DNA of 15,466 bases, taken from CAZAIO01 sp964485235. Lineage in GTDB: Bacteria; Chloroflexota; Dehalococcoidia; GIF9; UBA5629. The DNA is taken from the NCBI GenBank assembly GCA_964485235.1, contig CAZAIO010000067.1, positions 1 to 15,466 of the forward strand, given 5' to 3'. The translations under genes and the position numbers were made by a program. Under the pieces are notes generated by a model. That model ran no database searches. It was given only the letters and a program-made list of their open reading frames with translations, and was not told the DNA's origin. Positions 1 to 7,687 of the stretch are shown here, piece by piece; position 1 is the stretch's first letter, and each line of letters opens with the position of its first letter.

Positions 1-1626
1 CTTTTACGACACAAAGTAGACGCATTATTGAAAAAAAAGAAGCATTGTTATTTCGAGTGCGTTCATGTTGCCAAAGACGGTTCGAGGATACAACTTGAAA
101 CCCATTCCCGCATGATCGAGTCACATGAAAAAAATTATATCCTGAGCGTTTCCCGCGATATTGGCGAACGTAAAAAAATTGAAGAAGAACTCACGCTGAA
201 AGCTACAATCCTGGACAACGCCACGGACTCTATCTTTTTAGGGGACTTCGAAAATAATTTCATTTATACAAATAAAATCGCCTATAAATCTCGGGGGTAT
301 TCAAAAGAAGAATTAATGAGCATGAAAACATACGATATAGCTGCTCCGGAATGTCTCCCGTTAAAACGTGAAGTGGACTACAAATTGAACAAAATGAAAA
401 ACTGTTCGTTCGAGAGTGTCCACATACGAAAAGATGGAACAAGGATTCCTGTGGAGGTGAATTCGCGCATTATTAAGTCAGGCGGTAAGGAACTAATATT
501 GAGCGTTATTCGGGACATCACAGAACGCAAACGAATGGAAGAAGCATTAAAAGAATCTGAGGTGAAATATCGTACACTCGTAGAATACTGCCCCGATGGC
601 ATTATTTCTATAGATACAAACGGGCAAATAACAGACTGCAACCCCTGCATTTGCGATCTGACAGGGTTCAGTCAAAAAGAAGTAAGAGGTAAACATGTCT
701 ATGATCTGCTCGCCAACAGGGGAGATGAAGCGCTTAATGACTGGGTCTCACTTCCCGAATGGGACATCGATCGGGATATCGACCTGGAACTTAGCGGACA
801 GGATAACCATACGCTTACAATGCTGTCAAAAAAGGTGCCTATGTACGATGAGAACGGTACGTTGAAACAGGCCATAATTTATCTCAGTGATGTCACAGAA
901 CGTAAAAAAGTGGACCAGTTGAAGGATGAATTTATCGGCCTGGTATCGCACCAGCTTTGCAGCCCTCTTACTGTAATTATCGGAGCAACAAAAACAGCGT
1001 TGAGTGACGACGACAGGCTCCCGCCGGATAAAAAGAAACAGCTTCTGCAGATTACGGTCACGGAAGCGGAGGCATTGTATCATATGGTATCGAACCTGCT
1101 TGAACTTTCGCGGCTACAGTCCCAGCGTCTTATGCTCGATACTGAGCAGATCGACATCGAAGACGTCGTCAAGCAGGTGGTAAACAGGATAAAACACGAA
1201 TATAATGAGCACCGGTTTCATATTGCCCTGGTAAAAAATATGCCCCGGCTTTATGCCGACCGGGTACGCCTGGACCTTATCCTTTATAACATCATTGAGA
1301 ATGCAGCAAAGTACTCAAGAAAAGGAACGACCATCCGGATATTCACCAGGGCGGATACAAAGGAAATTACGTTCGGGGTAACAGACCACGGTATCGGCAT
1401 TCCTTCACACAGCCTATCAAAGCTTTTTGAACCGTTCCAGCGCGTAGTAGAATCCCACTTCGCTCCCGTGAAAGGAGCGGGACTCGGACTTCTCGTGTGT
1501 AAAAGGCTGGTAGAGGTCCACGGAGGGAAAATATGGGTGGAATCGAAAAGAGGCAACGGATCGACTTTCTACTTTACACTGCCCCTGGGCACAAATAGTA
1601 AAACAAAAGCTCTCAGCCGCTCATAG
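1..1626 (+). CDS. Multi-PAS sensor histidine kinase (5' end missing)
   Basis: The frame is open from base 1, and the first visible residues align with the second half of a PAS domain, so the true start lies left of the window; a TTG at 28 is unlikely to be the start. From base 1 about 541 codons remain. In order there is a truncated PAS/PAC (to about nt 175), a full PAS (about nt 193-530, PAC motif RDITERK), and another PAS (about nt 562-905). A HisKA helix pair follows with H-box SHQLCSPL (phospho-acceptor His at nt 949-951). The HATPase domain has an N-box (IIENAAKYS), G1 (DHGIGI), F-box (LFEPF) and G2 (GAGLGL). It would autophosphorylate on the His and pass phosphate to a response regulator. 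No membrane segment is visible, so it may be cytosolic or anchored by the missing part. No response regulator is adjacent in the window. The signal is unknown. Confidence 0.93.
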   Translation, partial: LLRHKVDALLKKKKHCYFECVHVAKDGSRIQLETHSRMIESHEKNYILSVSRDIGERKKIEEELTLKATILDNATDSIFLGDFENNFIYTNKIAYKSRGYSKEELMSMKTYDIAAPECLPLKREVDYKLNKMKNCSFESVHIRKDGTRIPVEVNSRIIKSGGKELILSVIRDITERKRMEEALKESEVKYRTLVEYCPDGIISIDTNGQITDCNPCICDLTGFSQKEVRGKHVYDLLANRGDEALNDWVSLPEWDIDRDIDLELSGQDNHTLTMLSKKVPMYDENGTLKQAIIYLSDVTERKKVDQLKDEFIGLVSHQLCSPLTVIIGATKTALSDDDRLPPDKKKQLLQITVTEAEALYHMVSNLLELSRLQSQRLMLDTEQIDIEDVVKQVVNRIKHEYNEHRFHIALVKNMPRLYADRVRLDLILYNIIENAAKYSRKGTTIRIFTRADTKEITFGVTDHGIGIPSHSLSKLFEPFQRVVESHFAPVKGAGLGLLVCKRLVEVHGGKIWVESKRGNGSTFYFTLPLGTNSKTKALSRS

Positions 1627-1635
1627 ACAGGCGCT

Positions 1636-1649
1636 TGCCCGGCCGGGCA
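1636..1649. repeat. 14-base perfect palindrome
   Basis: TGCCCGGCCGGGCA reads the same on both strands and lies 10 bases after the kinase stop codon, between two convergent genes. It has no loop, so it is a poor terminator hairpin in itself. It could be a protein site or simply part of a GC-rich termination region. Confidence 0.5.
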
Positions 1650-1659
1650 CCATTTCTTT

Positions 1660-1680
1660 AACGGGAGCATGCCCGTTTTA
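1660..1680 (+). terminator. Probable rho-independent terminator of the histidine kinase gene
   Basis: AACGGG (1660-1665) pairs perfectly with CCCGTT (1672-1677) around a six-base loop, and the right arm runs into TTTTA. It lies 34 bases after the kinase stop and before the convergent metallopeptidase stop at 1695. The T-run is on the plus-strand side, so it fits the kinase transcript better than the opposing one. The stem is short, so efficiency is uncertain. Confidence 0.55.
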
Positions 1681-1694
1681 CAGGGCAGGACATG

Positions 1695-2072
1695 CTATCC
1701 GTTACGACCGCGCTCTATCCGCCTTAATGTGTCATCTCCTATACCGAAATGATGTGCTATTTCGTGTTTTACCACTTTACCGATCTCAACCTCGATATCC
1801 TTTTCTGTACGGCATATCATCTCGATAGGTTCCTTGAATATGGTAATTTTATCAGGCAAAACCAGATTATAGCCCTGACCTCTTGTCGTTCGGGGTACTC
1901 CTTCGTATAACCCTAATAGCTGGCTCCTGCTCCTCAAGTTTAAACGCTTCAATTGTGCGACACTGGGCCAGTCCTCAACCACAACATCGACATTTTCAAG
2001 CTTATCCCGAAACTCTTCAGGTAATGCCTCTAACGCCTGTAATACTAATGAGTCAAATTTCTGTTGTTCCAT
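1695..2072 (-). CDS. Zincin-like metallopeptidase family protein (PF06262 type)
   Basis: This 125-residue soluble protein has the signature HEIAHHFGIGDD near its C-terminus: H103, E104 and H107 form an HEXXH zinc site, followed by G110 and D113, as in the small bacterial zincin-like family with HExxHxxGxxD. Length and motif placement fit that family, whose substrate is generally unknown. The ATG at 2070-2072 lies 26 bases after the upstream membrane gene's stop, so the two may be cotranscribed. No clear Shine-Dalgarno sequence precedes it; the upstream bases are very AT-rich (TATATAAATATTTTT), which could hold its own promoter. It ends in TAG, convergent with the kinase. The family call is firm; actual proteolysis is not shown. 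Confidence 0.85.
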   Translation of the reverse strand: MEQQKFDSLVLQALEALPEEFRDKLENVDVVVEDWPSVAQLKRLNLRSRSQLLGLYEGVPRTTRGQGYNLVLPDKITIFKEPIEMICRTEKDIEVEIGKVVKHEIAHHFGIGDDTLRRIERGRNG

Positions 2073-2098
2073 AATTTAAAAGTAAAAATATTTATATA

Positions 2099-2335
2099 TC
2101 ATTCTGCATGACGTTCCAACCGGTTTTCCAACGTCACAAGTATACGTACTGCGACAACCCATATCATAGTTATATAGCATATTATAGCAAACAACAACCA
2201 TACGACAGGAGACAATCCGCCAAGCGTTGTCTGTTTGACGGCAAGGATAATACTGATAATCACCAGAGCATCCCCGAATGCTCCGAAGAGCCACATGAAT
2301 AACGGATTTGCTATAAATCGCATAATACCTTGCAT
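2099..2335 (-). CDS. Small two-helix membrane protein, function unknown
   Basis: I do not recognise a family. The reading frame is open further upstream, but the start is set at the ATG at 2333-2335, which has a strong GGAGG seven bases before it; this gives 78 residues. Two hydrophobic stretches (about 12-33 and 44-67) predict two membrane helices with a short Gly/Ser/Pro loop (GGLSP) between them. The tail is charged (ENRLERHAE). The positive residues are R6 and K34 and the C-terminal Arg residues; topology is uncertain. It lies upstream of the metallopeptidase gene on the same strand and is divergent from leuS. It may be a membrane partner of the peptidase, but that is inference from proximity only. 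Confidence 0.7.
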   Translation of the reverse strand: MQGIMRFIANPLFMWLFGAFGDALVIISIILAVKQTTLGGLSPVVWLLFAIICYITMIWVVAVRILVTLENRLERHAE

Positions 2336-2372
2336 ATCTATGCCTCCATAATTTATATTTCCGCTTTTATCG

Positions 2373-2378
2373 ATTATA
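2373..2378 (-). promoter_or_regulatory. Candidate -10 box for the small membrane protein gene
   Basis: The minus strand reads a perfect TATAAT here, about 38 bases upstream of the ATG at 2335. A -35 match at 17 bases upstream is poor, so this is a tentative promoter. Confidence 0.35.
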
Positions 2379-2418
2379 CAATAGCCGCAGCCATCCCGAT
2401 ACTGCCCGGCACGATACA

Positions 2419-2427
2419 TGCTATAAT
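2419..2427 (+). promoter_or_regulatory. Candidate extended -10 promoter of leuS
   Basis: TGCTATAAT is a canonical extended -10 element 74 bases upstream of the leuS start codon. The -35 region is weak, as is usual with an extended -10. The predicted leader would be about 65-70 bases and contains a small GCCGT/ACGGC hairpin (2437-2453). No T-box-like leader is recognised. Confidence 0.45.
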
Positions 2428-2500
2428 ACATAGCTGGCCGTACCCGGCACGGCATATCGAGTTGACGGGACTCAGTGCACAGGATAAAATTCAGCCTATT

Positions 2501-4951
2501 ATGAACGCAATCCCGAAATACAATCCGCAAGAAATAGAAAAAAAGTGGCAGCAAAAGTGGTCGGAAGATCGCATCTACGAAGTCAACGATAACGATACCC
2601 GCCCCAAGTTTTACGCATTGACGATGTTTCCCTATACATCAGGAGACCTTCACATAGGCCACTGGTACGCAATGGCGCCTTCAGATGTCTATGCCAGATT
2701 CAAGCGCATGCAGGGATTCAATGTACTCCACCCCATCGGCTTCGATGCCTTCGGTTTACCGGCCGAAAACGCAGCAATAAGCAGGGGTATTCATCCTTAT
2801 ACCTGGACGATGAACAACGTGCAAAATATGCGTAAACAGCTCCGCAGCATAGGTGCTATTTACGATTGGAACCGGGAAGTGATCACCTGTCTTCCCGGAT
2901 ATTATAAATGGACGCAGTGGTTCTTTCTAAAGCTATATGAGGCAGGACTTGCATACAGGGGAACTGCACCGGTCAACTGGTGTCCGAAATGCCAGACGGT
3001 CCTTGCCAACGAACAGGTAACAGCCGACGGTCTATGCGAGCGATGTAATACCGGAGTCATCCGTAAATCGCTTGAACAATGGTTTTTCAGGATCACCAAA
3101 TACGCCGAAGAACTGCTCGACTATAGCTCTATCGATTGGCCAGAACGCATCGAAATCATGCAGAAGAACTGGATAGGAAAAAGCACAGGTGCGGAAATCT
3201 CTTTTGCACTGAACCATGAAGGAGTTGATACGGACGAAATCCGTGTTTTCACCACGCGTCCGGACACTATATTCGGTGTCACTTTCTTTGTCCTCGCTCC
3301 TGAACATCCGCTCGTTCCCTTCCTTACCACACCGGAACAGAAAGAAGAAGTGACAAGATATATTGCACAGACTCAGCGGCTGACTGAAATAGAACGTACG
3401 TCCACAGAAAAGGAGAAGACCGGCGTTTTTCTGGGGAGCTATGTAACTAACAGGCTTAACGGAGAAAAGGTGCCCGTATGGATTGCGGATTACGTCCTCC
3501 CCGGCTACGGAACAGGCGCCGTTATGGGCGTACCGGCACATGACGACCGGGACTTCGAATTCGCCCGGAAATATAATATCCCCGTAAAAGTGGTTATCGG
3601 CCCGCCGGACTGGGACGGGAAAGACCTCGAACATGCCCATACGGCAAACGGGACAATGGTCAATTCAGGACAGTTCAACAACCTTCCTTCCGATAAAGGA
3701 TTCGAAGCTATATGTGATTATATGGAATCTAAAGGCATCGGTAAACGAACGGTGTCATACCGGATACGCGACTGGCTTATTTCCAGACAGCGTTATTGGG
3801 GCGCTCCCATTCCCATGATCTACTGCGATAAATGCGGTATTGTACCTGTGCCGGAAAAAGACCTCCCCGTATTGCTGCCTCCGGACGCCGAGTTCAGACC
3901 GACCGGAGAATCTCCATTAAAATATTGCGAGTCGTTCGTACACACGACTTGCCCGAAATGCTCGTCACCGGCACGCCGTGAAACGGATACCATGGACACG
4001 TTTATGTGCTCTTCCTGGTATTTCCTCCGTTATACCAGTCCGGGCGTCGACAACTATCCGTTCGATAAAGACAAGATGAAACACTGGATGCCGGTCGACC
4101 TGTATACAGGCGGCGCCGAACATGCAACCATGCATTTGCTATACGCACGTTTTTTCCTGAAAGCTATAAGGGATATCGGCCTTGTCGACTTCAATGAACC
4201 GTTCTTGCGCCTGTTCAACCAGGGATTGATCATTTATCGCGGCGAGAAAATGAGCAAATCGAAAGGTAATGTCGTCACTCCGGATATCTATGTTGGTGAA
4301 CTCGGTGCCGATTCTGTTCGCGCTTATATAATGTTCGTCGGGCCGTGGGAACTGGGCGGGGAATGGAATGATAACGGTATTGTCGGTATGAGCCGCTGGC
4401 TTAACCGGATATGGAACCTTGTAGTCGATGAATATACGGAGAAGAAGGCGGATTCCGAAGCCGATAAAGCTCTCGTTCATATGTCCCACAAGACTATCAG
4501 GAAAGTGACTGAAGATATAAGCCGCTTTCATTTTAATACTATGCTTGCTTCGCTTATGGAATTGACGAATTACCTTGGTAAAGTGCACGATCAGGGTAAT
4601 GTCTCTCCGGCTGTATGGCATGATACAATCACACAATTACTTCTTATGATTGCGCCTACTGCGCCACACATGGCTGAAGAGCTGTGGGAGAAGAGCGGCA
4701 AATCGTACAGCATTCATAACCGGTCATGGCCTGTATGGGATGCGGAACTGGCAAAAGAAGAAGAAGTAACCCTGGTAGTACAGGTGAACGGCAAACTCAG
4801 AGATAAGATATCCGTTCCGGTGACCATCAGTGAAACGGAAGCGAAAGAGCTTGCATTCAATAGCGAAAAAGTAAAGGCTTACCTTGACAACAAGGAACCG
4901 GTCAAAACAATTTACGTGCCGGGGAAACTGGTAAATATAGTCATAAGGTAG
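2501..4951 (+). CDS. leuS: Leucine-tRNA ligase (LeuRS)
   Basis: This cytosolic class I aminoacyl-tRNA synthetase charges tRNA-Leu with leucine using ATP. With the start at ATG 2501 (MNAIPKYNPQEIEKKW) it has 816 residues, close to the usual bacterial length; the frame extends upstream to 2330, but those codons look non-coding and overlap the divergent gene. The HIGH motif is at residues 51-54 and KMSKS at 583-587. The CP1 editing domain shows TTRPDTIFG and GTGAVMGVPAHDDRDFEFA, so proofreading of misacylated tRNA is likely intact. Two CxxC pairs early on (CPKC and CERC), and further CxxC pairs near CDKCG and CPKC, suggest zinc binding. The C-terminus has the expected VQVNGKLRDKISVP segment. The ribosome binding site is weak (GGAT about 15 bases upstream). 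The identity is not in doubt; the start is less certain. Confidence 0.97.
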   Translation: MNAIPKYNPQEIEKKWQQKWSEDRIYEVNDNDTRPKFYALTMFPYTSGDLHIGHWYAMAPSDVYARFKRMQGFNVLHPIGFDAFGLPAENAAISRGIHPYTWTMNNVQNMRKQLRSIGAIYDWNREVITCLPGYYKWTQWFFLKLYEAGLAYRGTAPVNWCPKCQTVLANEQVTADGLCERCNTGVIRKSLEQWFFRITKYAEELLDYSSIDWPERIEIMQKNWIGKSTGAEISFALNHEGVDTDEIRVFTTRPDTIFGVTFFVLAPEHPLVPFLTTPEQKEEVTRYIAQTQRLTEIERTSTEKEKTGVFLGSYVTNRLNGEKVPVWIADYVLPGYGTGAVMGVPAHDDRDFEFARKYNIPVKVVIGPPDWDGKDLEHAHTANGTMVNSGQFNNLPSDKGFEAICDYMESKGIGKRTVSYRIRDWLISRQRYWGAPIPMIYCDKCGIVPVPEKDLPVLLPPDAEFRPTGESPLKYCESFVHTTCPKCSSPARRETDTMDTFMCSSWYFLRYTSPGVDNYPFDKDKMKHWMPVDLYTGGAEHATMHLLYARFFLKAIRDIGLVDFNEPFLRLFNQGLIIYRGEKMSKSKGNVVTPDIYVGELGADSVRAYIMFVGPWELGGEWNDNGIVGMSRWLNRIWNLVVDEYTEKKADSEADKALVHMSHKTIRKVTEDISRFHFNTMLASLMELTNYLGKVHDQGNVSPAVWHDTITQLLLMIAPTAPHMAEELWEKSGKSYSIHNRSWPVWDAELAKEEEVTLVVQVNGKLRDKISVPVTISETEAKELAFNSEKVKAYLDNKEPVKTIYVPGKLVNIVIR

Positions 4952-5008
4952 TCCTTTCCGGTTCAACCAGAAAAAAATCCTCCCTTTCATGATCACCCTG
5001 ATGAGTTT

Positions 5009-5030
5009 ATAACGTTCCATTTCACGTTAT
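5009..5030 (+). terminator. Weak hairpin after leuS
   Basis: ATAACGT (5009-5015) and ACGTTAT (5024-5030) form a perfect 7-bp stem with an 8-base loop, followed by TTCT. It is low in GC and the T-run is short, so it is at best a weak terminator in the 209-base gap between leuS and yggS. Confidence 0.3.
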
Positions 5031-5110
5031 TTCTCCGTTATGAAGAGACAGAAAACATTGTTTAAAACACGATCACATTTTGCATACTGCATAAAAGTCC
5101 CGTTTCGTCA

Positions 5111-5116
5111 TATAAT
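5111..5116 (+). promoter_or_regulatory. Candidate -10 box of the yggS-proC transcript
   Basis: A perfect TATAAT lies 45 bases upstream of the GTG start of yggS. The -35 region at standard spacing is poor (TGCATA). An AAAGGA ribosome binding site (5148-5153) sits seven bases before the GTG and supports that start. Confidence 0.4.
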
Positions 5117-5160
5117 AAGACAGTCGTTCGTAATTACATATATACTCAAAGGACAGACCA

Positions 5161-5829
5161 GTGGACTCTATCAGTAATAATATTAAAGCGGTACAACTGC
5201 GAATCGAGAAAGCCTGCGACCGCAGTCACCGCTCTCCCGGGGACATTACCCTCGTCGCCGTGACAAAATCGGTAGAAGCAACATCTATCGTTTCAGCCTA
5301 TGAGTGTGGAATAAAAAATTTCGGGGAAAACCGGGTACAATCGGCAGAAAAGAAAATACGCGAGCTTTCCGGATTAAAGCCATACGTCACCTGGCATATG
5401 ATCGGTCATATCCAGACCAATAAAGTAAAACCTGTAACCATGTTTTTTGATATGATACAGAGTATAGATTCGTTAAAACTGGCGATAGCATTGAATGACC
5501 AGCTCCGGAGCCCGTTGCCTGTTCTGATACAGGTGAACGTTTCAGGAGAAACGACTAAAGGCGGCTTCAGCACGGATGAGGTTGCCGGAGCAGTTAAGGA
5601 TATCGGCAGATTGCCGTATTTGAATGTAAAGGGGTTGATGACTATTGCACCTTTGAGCGATAATGCGGAGGAAGTACGACCAATCTTTCGAACACTGCGT
5701 AAAATACGTGACGAACTTGGACTGGAACATCTCTCTATGGGCATGACCGATGATTACGAAATTGCCATCGAGGAAGGCGCAACAATAGTGCGCATCGGAA
5801 GAGCAATCTTCGGCGAAAGGAGTAAATAA
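5161..5829 (+). CDS. yggS: PLP homeostasis protein, YggS/PLPBP family
   Basis: This 222-residue protein starts at GTG, with AAAGGA seven bases upstream. It matches the YggS/PROSC family, which binds pyridoxal 5'-phosphate as a single TIM-barrel domain and helps control the cell's B6 pool and amino-acid balance without known enzyme activity. The PLP lysine is K36 in VAVTK, the same position as in E. coli YggS, which supports the GTG start. Other family marks are NFGENRVQ, WHMIGHIQTNK and, near the end, LSMGMTDDYEIAI and VRIGRAIFGER. Its stop overlaps the proC start by one base (TAATG), so the two are probably translationally coupled. yggS beside proC is a common bacterial arrangement. Confidence 0.95.
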   Translation: MDSISNNIKAVQLRIEKACDRSHRSPGDITLVAVTKSVEATSIVSAYECGIKNFGENRVQSAEKKIRELSGLKPYVTWHMIGHIQTNKVKPVTMFFDMIQSIDSLKLAIALNDQLRSPLPVLIQVNVSGETTKGGFSTDEVAGAVKDIGRLPYLNVKGLMTIAPLSDNAEEVRPIFRTLRKIRDELGLEHLSMGMTDDYEIAIEEGATIVRIGRAIFGERSK

Positions 5830-6629
5830 TGAAAATCAGTTTTATCGGCGGCGGTATCATGTGTGAAGCTCTGGTGAAAAGTATTATAAACAAGGGTATC
5901 GCCGGTGCCACAGACATTATCGTGAGCGATATCAGCAAGCAAAGACGCGATCATATGTCCGGGGCTTACGGAGTTACCGTTACGGAGAGCAATAGCGATG
6001 CAATCGCTTCTTCCGATATAATCGTCCTTGCGGTAAAGCCGCAGGAAATCACCACTGTCGCCGGAGAACTTACACATATCTCGCCCCAACAACTTGTTCT
6101 GTCGATTGCCGCAGGTGTTAGTTTAAAAAGACTGCGGGAAGAGCTCAACCATCCCTTTATTGTTCGAGCAATGCCTAACATGCCGGCTCAAATAGGTGAA
6201 GGGATTACCGTCTGGACTGCCACAAATGAGGTAAATCCGCAACAAAAAGATATGGCAAAATCTATGTTATCGTCACTCGGGGAAGAAAACTATGTGACCG
6301 GTGAAAAATACATCGATATGGCGACTGCGATCAGCGGAAGCGGTCCTGCTTATATCTTCCTCATCATCGAGGCGCTTACCGACGCAGGGGTCCATATAGG
6401 TCTCACCAGGAATTTAGCGGAAAAACTTGTCGTGGAGACAGTTATCGGTACAGCAAGGAGCATGAAATTCCTCAGCAAACATCCGGCTGAACTGAGAAAT
6501 ATGGTCACCTCTCCGGGAGGCACAACTACAGAAGGGCTCCTGCAACTGGAAACCGGCGGGCTTCGCTCACTTTTGCTTCAGGCAGTAATAGCGGCCTATG
6601 AAAAAGCAAAAAAACTGGACGCAAAATAA
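5829..6629 (+). CDS. proC: Pyrroline-5-carboxylate reductase
   Basis: The enzyme reduces 1-pyrroline-5-carboxylate to L-proline with NAD(P)H, the last step of proline synthesis, in the cytosol. It has 266 residues, the usual length. The N-terminal Rossmann fold begins ISFIGGGIMCEAL; AVKPQ and RAMPNMPAQIGEG follow. The C-terminal dimerisation and active-site domain shows SGSGPAYIFLIIEAL and MVTSPGGTTTEGL, both diagnostic. The ATG overlaps the yggS stop by one base, and a GGAG precedes it by about six bases, inside the yggS 3' end. The last residues are lysine-rich. Downstream lies a convergent gene, with a hairpin between them. Confidence 0.97.
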   Translation: MKISFIGGGIMCEALVKSIINKGIAGATDIIVSDISKQRRDHMSGAYGVTVTESNSDAIASSDIIVLAVKPQEITTVAGELTHISPQQLVLSIAAGVSLKRLREELNHPFIVRAMPNMPAQIGEGITVWTATNEVNPQQKDMAKSMLSSLGEENYVTGEKYIDMATAISGSGPAYIFLIIEALTDAGVHIGLTRNLAEKLVVETVIGTARSMKFLSKHPAELRNMVTSPGGTTTEGLLQLETGGLRSLLLQAVIAAYEKAKKLDAK

Positions 6630-6662
6630 AATTAAGCTTTATTCAAAGTATCAGTCCGATAA

Positions 6663-6692
6663 AGCCGGAACTTCTCGATTAAAGCTCCGGCT
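6663..6692. terminator. Hairpin between convergent proC and ferredoxin genes
   Basis: AGCCGGAACT (6663-6672) pairs with AGCTCCGGCT (6683-6692) at 9 of 10 positions around a 10-base loop. It starts 34 bases after the proC stop. There is no proper T-run on either side, so it may need Rho or may only protect the 3' end. Confidence 0.45.
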
Positions 6693-6845
6693 ATACCTGA
6701 TAAACTGATGTCATCTTGCAGGCAGCGAACGAGGAAGCCTGTTTATGGAATTAACCGTAAAACGCAGTAGCGAACTGATACTATGCATTCAGCCCGATCC
6801 ACAGGCATACCTCACTCACTGATTAATGACGTGTAATAAAACTGA

Positions 6846-7109
6846 CTATACGTTCGGCGTTTCGCCGGGATGTAGCTTCTTCCATTTCTCCAGAAGCTCA
6901 TCCTTGCTTTCTTTATGCGCGGCATCGGGGACGCACGCATCGACAGGACATACCTCGGCGCATTTGGACGATTCATAAGCGCCGACACATTCTGTGCATT
7001 TAGCCGGGTTAATAACGTATGTAGTATCGCCCTCACTTATCGCTTCATTAGGGCATTCTGCTTCGCATGCGCCACAGCTTATACAATCGTCGGTGATTTT
7101 GTAAGCCAT
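6846..7109 (-). CDS. 2[4Fe-4S] ferredoxin (Alvin-type second motif)
   Basis: This 87-residue soluble electron carrier has two ferredoxin motifs. The first is C9-x2-C12-x2-C15-x3-C19-P. The second has a long insertion: C38-x2-C41-x8-C50-x3-C54-P. By family precedent cluster one would use C9, C12, C15 and C54, and cluster two C38, C41, C50 and C19; C59 is extra. The x8 spacing and the C-terminal helical tail (KDELLEKWKKL) are typical of the Allochromatium vinosum-type ferredoxins, which have unusually low potentials. The ATG is preceded by GAGGAGGTCA, a near-perfect Shine-Dalgarno, so strong translation is expected. It lies 86 bases downstream of coaD on the same strand, with its own candidate promoter. 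It may serve low-potential electron flow; its partners are unknown. Confidence 0.94.
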   Translation of the reverse strand: MAYKITDDCISCGACEAECPNEAISEGDTTYVINPAKCTECVGAYESSKCAEVCPVDACVPDAAHKESKDELLEKWKKLHPGETPNV

Positions 7110-7137
7110 TTAAATTGACCTCCTCGAATAATATATT

Positions 7138-7167
7138 ATTTTAGTATATAGATAATCTTCAGGTGAA
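7138..7167 (-). promoter_or_regulatory. Candidate promoter of the ferredoxin gene
   Basis: On the minus strand TTCACC (7162-7167) and TAAAAT (7138-7143) are separated by 18 bases and lie about 30 bases upstream of the ferredoxin ATG. The matches to the sigma-70 consensus are 4 of 6 and 5 of 6. The stretch is very AT-rich, so other -10 choices (TATACT) exist. Confidence 0.4.
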
Positions 7168-7195
7168 GAAATAATAACTATAATTCCCATAACAA

Positions 7196-7687
7196 CTATG
7201 GAGATAACTTGCCGAACTTTCGTCTCAAAGCTTCTGCGACATGATCAGGGACCATATCGGTCAGGGAACCGTGTAACTCAGCAACCTCTCGCATTAAACT
7301 GGAACTCAGAAACTGGTAGCGAAGGCTAGCCATAAAACACACCAGTTCAACTTCCCGCGCCAGTTTTTTATTCATCATTCCCATTGCGAACTCACGTTCA
7401 AAATCGGACGTCATCCGCAGACCTCGAACCATTACTTTAGCGCCTATCTCTTTACAAAATTCAACAGTTAGTTTGGTATAAGATGTTACTTCAACATTTT
7501 TCATACCGGCAGTAGCCTCTTCTGCCAGCTTCACTCTTTCCGCAGTCGTGAATAAAAGATGCTTATCGCTGGGTTTATCGAAGACGCCGACAACGAGCTT
7601 GTCAAACAACTCGGAAGCTCTTTGAATTATGTCCAGATGTCCAAGTGTTATGGGATCAAAACTTCCCGGATAAAGTGCCTTAGTCAA
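7196..7687 (-). CDS. coaD: Phosphopantetheine adenylyltransferase
   Basis: CoaD transfers AMP from ATP to 4'-phosphopantetheine to give dephospho-CoA, the fourth step of CoA synthesis. It has 163 residues, the normal length. The nucleotidyltransferase signature is at the N-terminus, YPGSFDPITLGHLDII, with the T14-x-G16-H17 motif. VMVRGLRMTSDFEREFAM and the C-terminal SSSLMRE (ISSTxVRE in most homologues) complete the active site. The start is TTG, and it overlaps the TGA of rsmD by four bases (TTGA), which indicates translational coupling; GAGAGGG lies upstream inside rsmD. rsmD-coaD pairing is common in bacteria. The supply of CoA is relevant to the acyl-CoA genes nearby, but no direct link is shown. 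Confidence 0.96.
   Translation of the reverse strand: MTKALYPGSFDPITLGHLDIIQRASELFDKLVVGVFDKPSDKHLLFTTAERVKLAEEATAGMKNVEVTSYTKLTVEFCKEIGAKVMVRGLRMTSDFEREFAMGMMNKKLAREVELVCFMASLRYQFLSSSLMREVAELHGSLTDMVPDHVAEALRRKFGKLSP

Noticed and set aside
28..30. TTG as the true start of the histidine kinase
   Set aside because: The frame is open to base 1, and codons before it continue the PAS homology.
2330..2500. Extended N-terminus of leuS from an ATG at 2330
   Set aside because: The extra 57 residues are not LeuRS-like, overlap the divergent gene's start and its GGAGG, and contain the candidate leuS promoter; the family start is at 2501.
2428..2500. T-box or leucine leader upstream of leuS
   Set aside because: The leader is only about 70 bases, has no T-box consensus, no anti-terminator pair and no run of Leu codons.
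2336..2554. Longer 151-residue version of the minus-strand membrane protein
   Set aside because: The extension has odd composition, overlaps the leuS coding start, and the internal ATG at 2335 has the only strong ribosome binding site.
3032..3640. 202-codon antisense frame within leuS
   Set aside because: It lies wholly opposite conserved LeuRS editing-domain sequence and has no family resemblance; it is a shadow of the real gene.
6719..6741. CAGGC/GCCTG hairpin as a terminator
   Set aside because: Five base pairs with a 13-base loop and only TTT after it; too weak to call.
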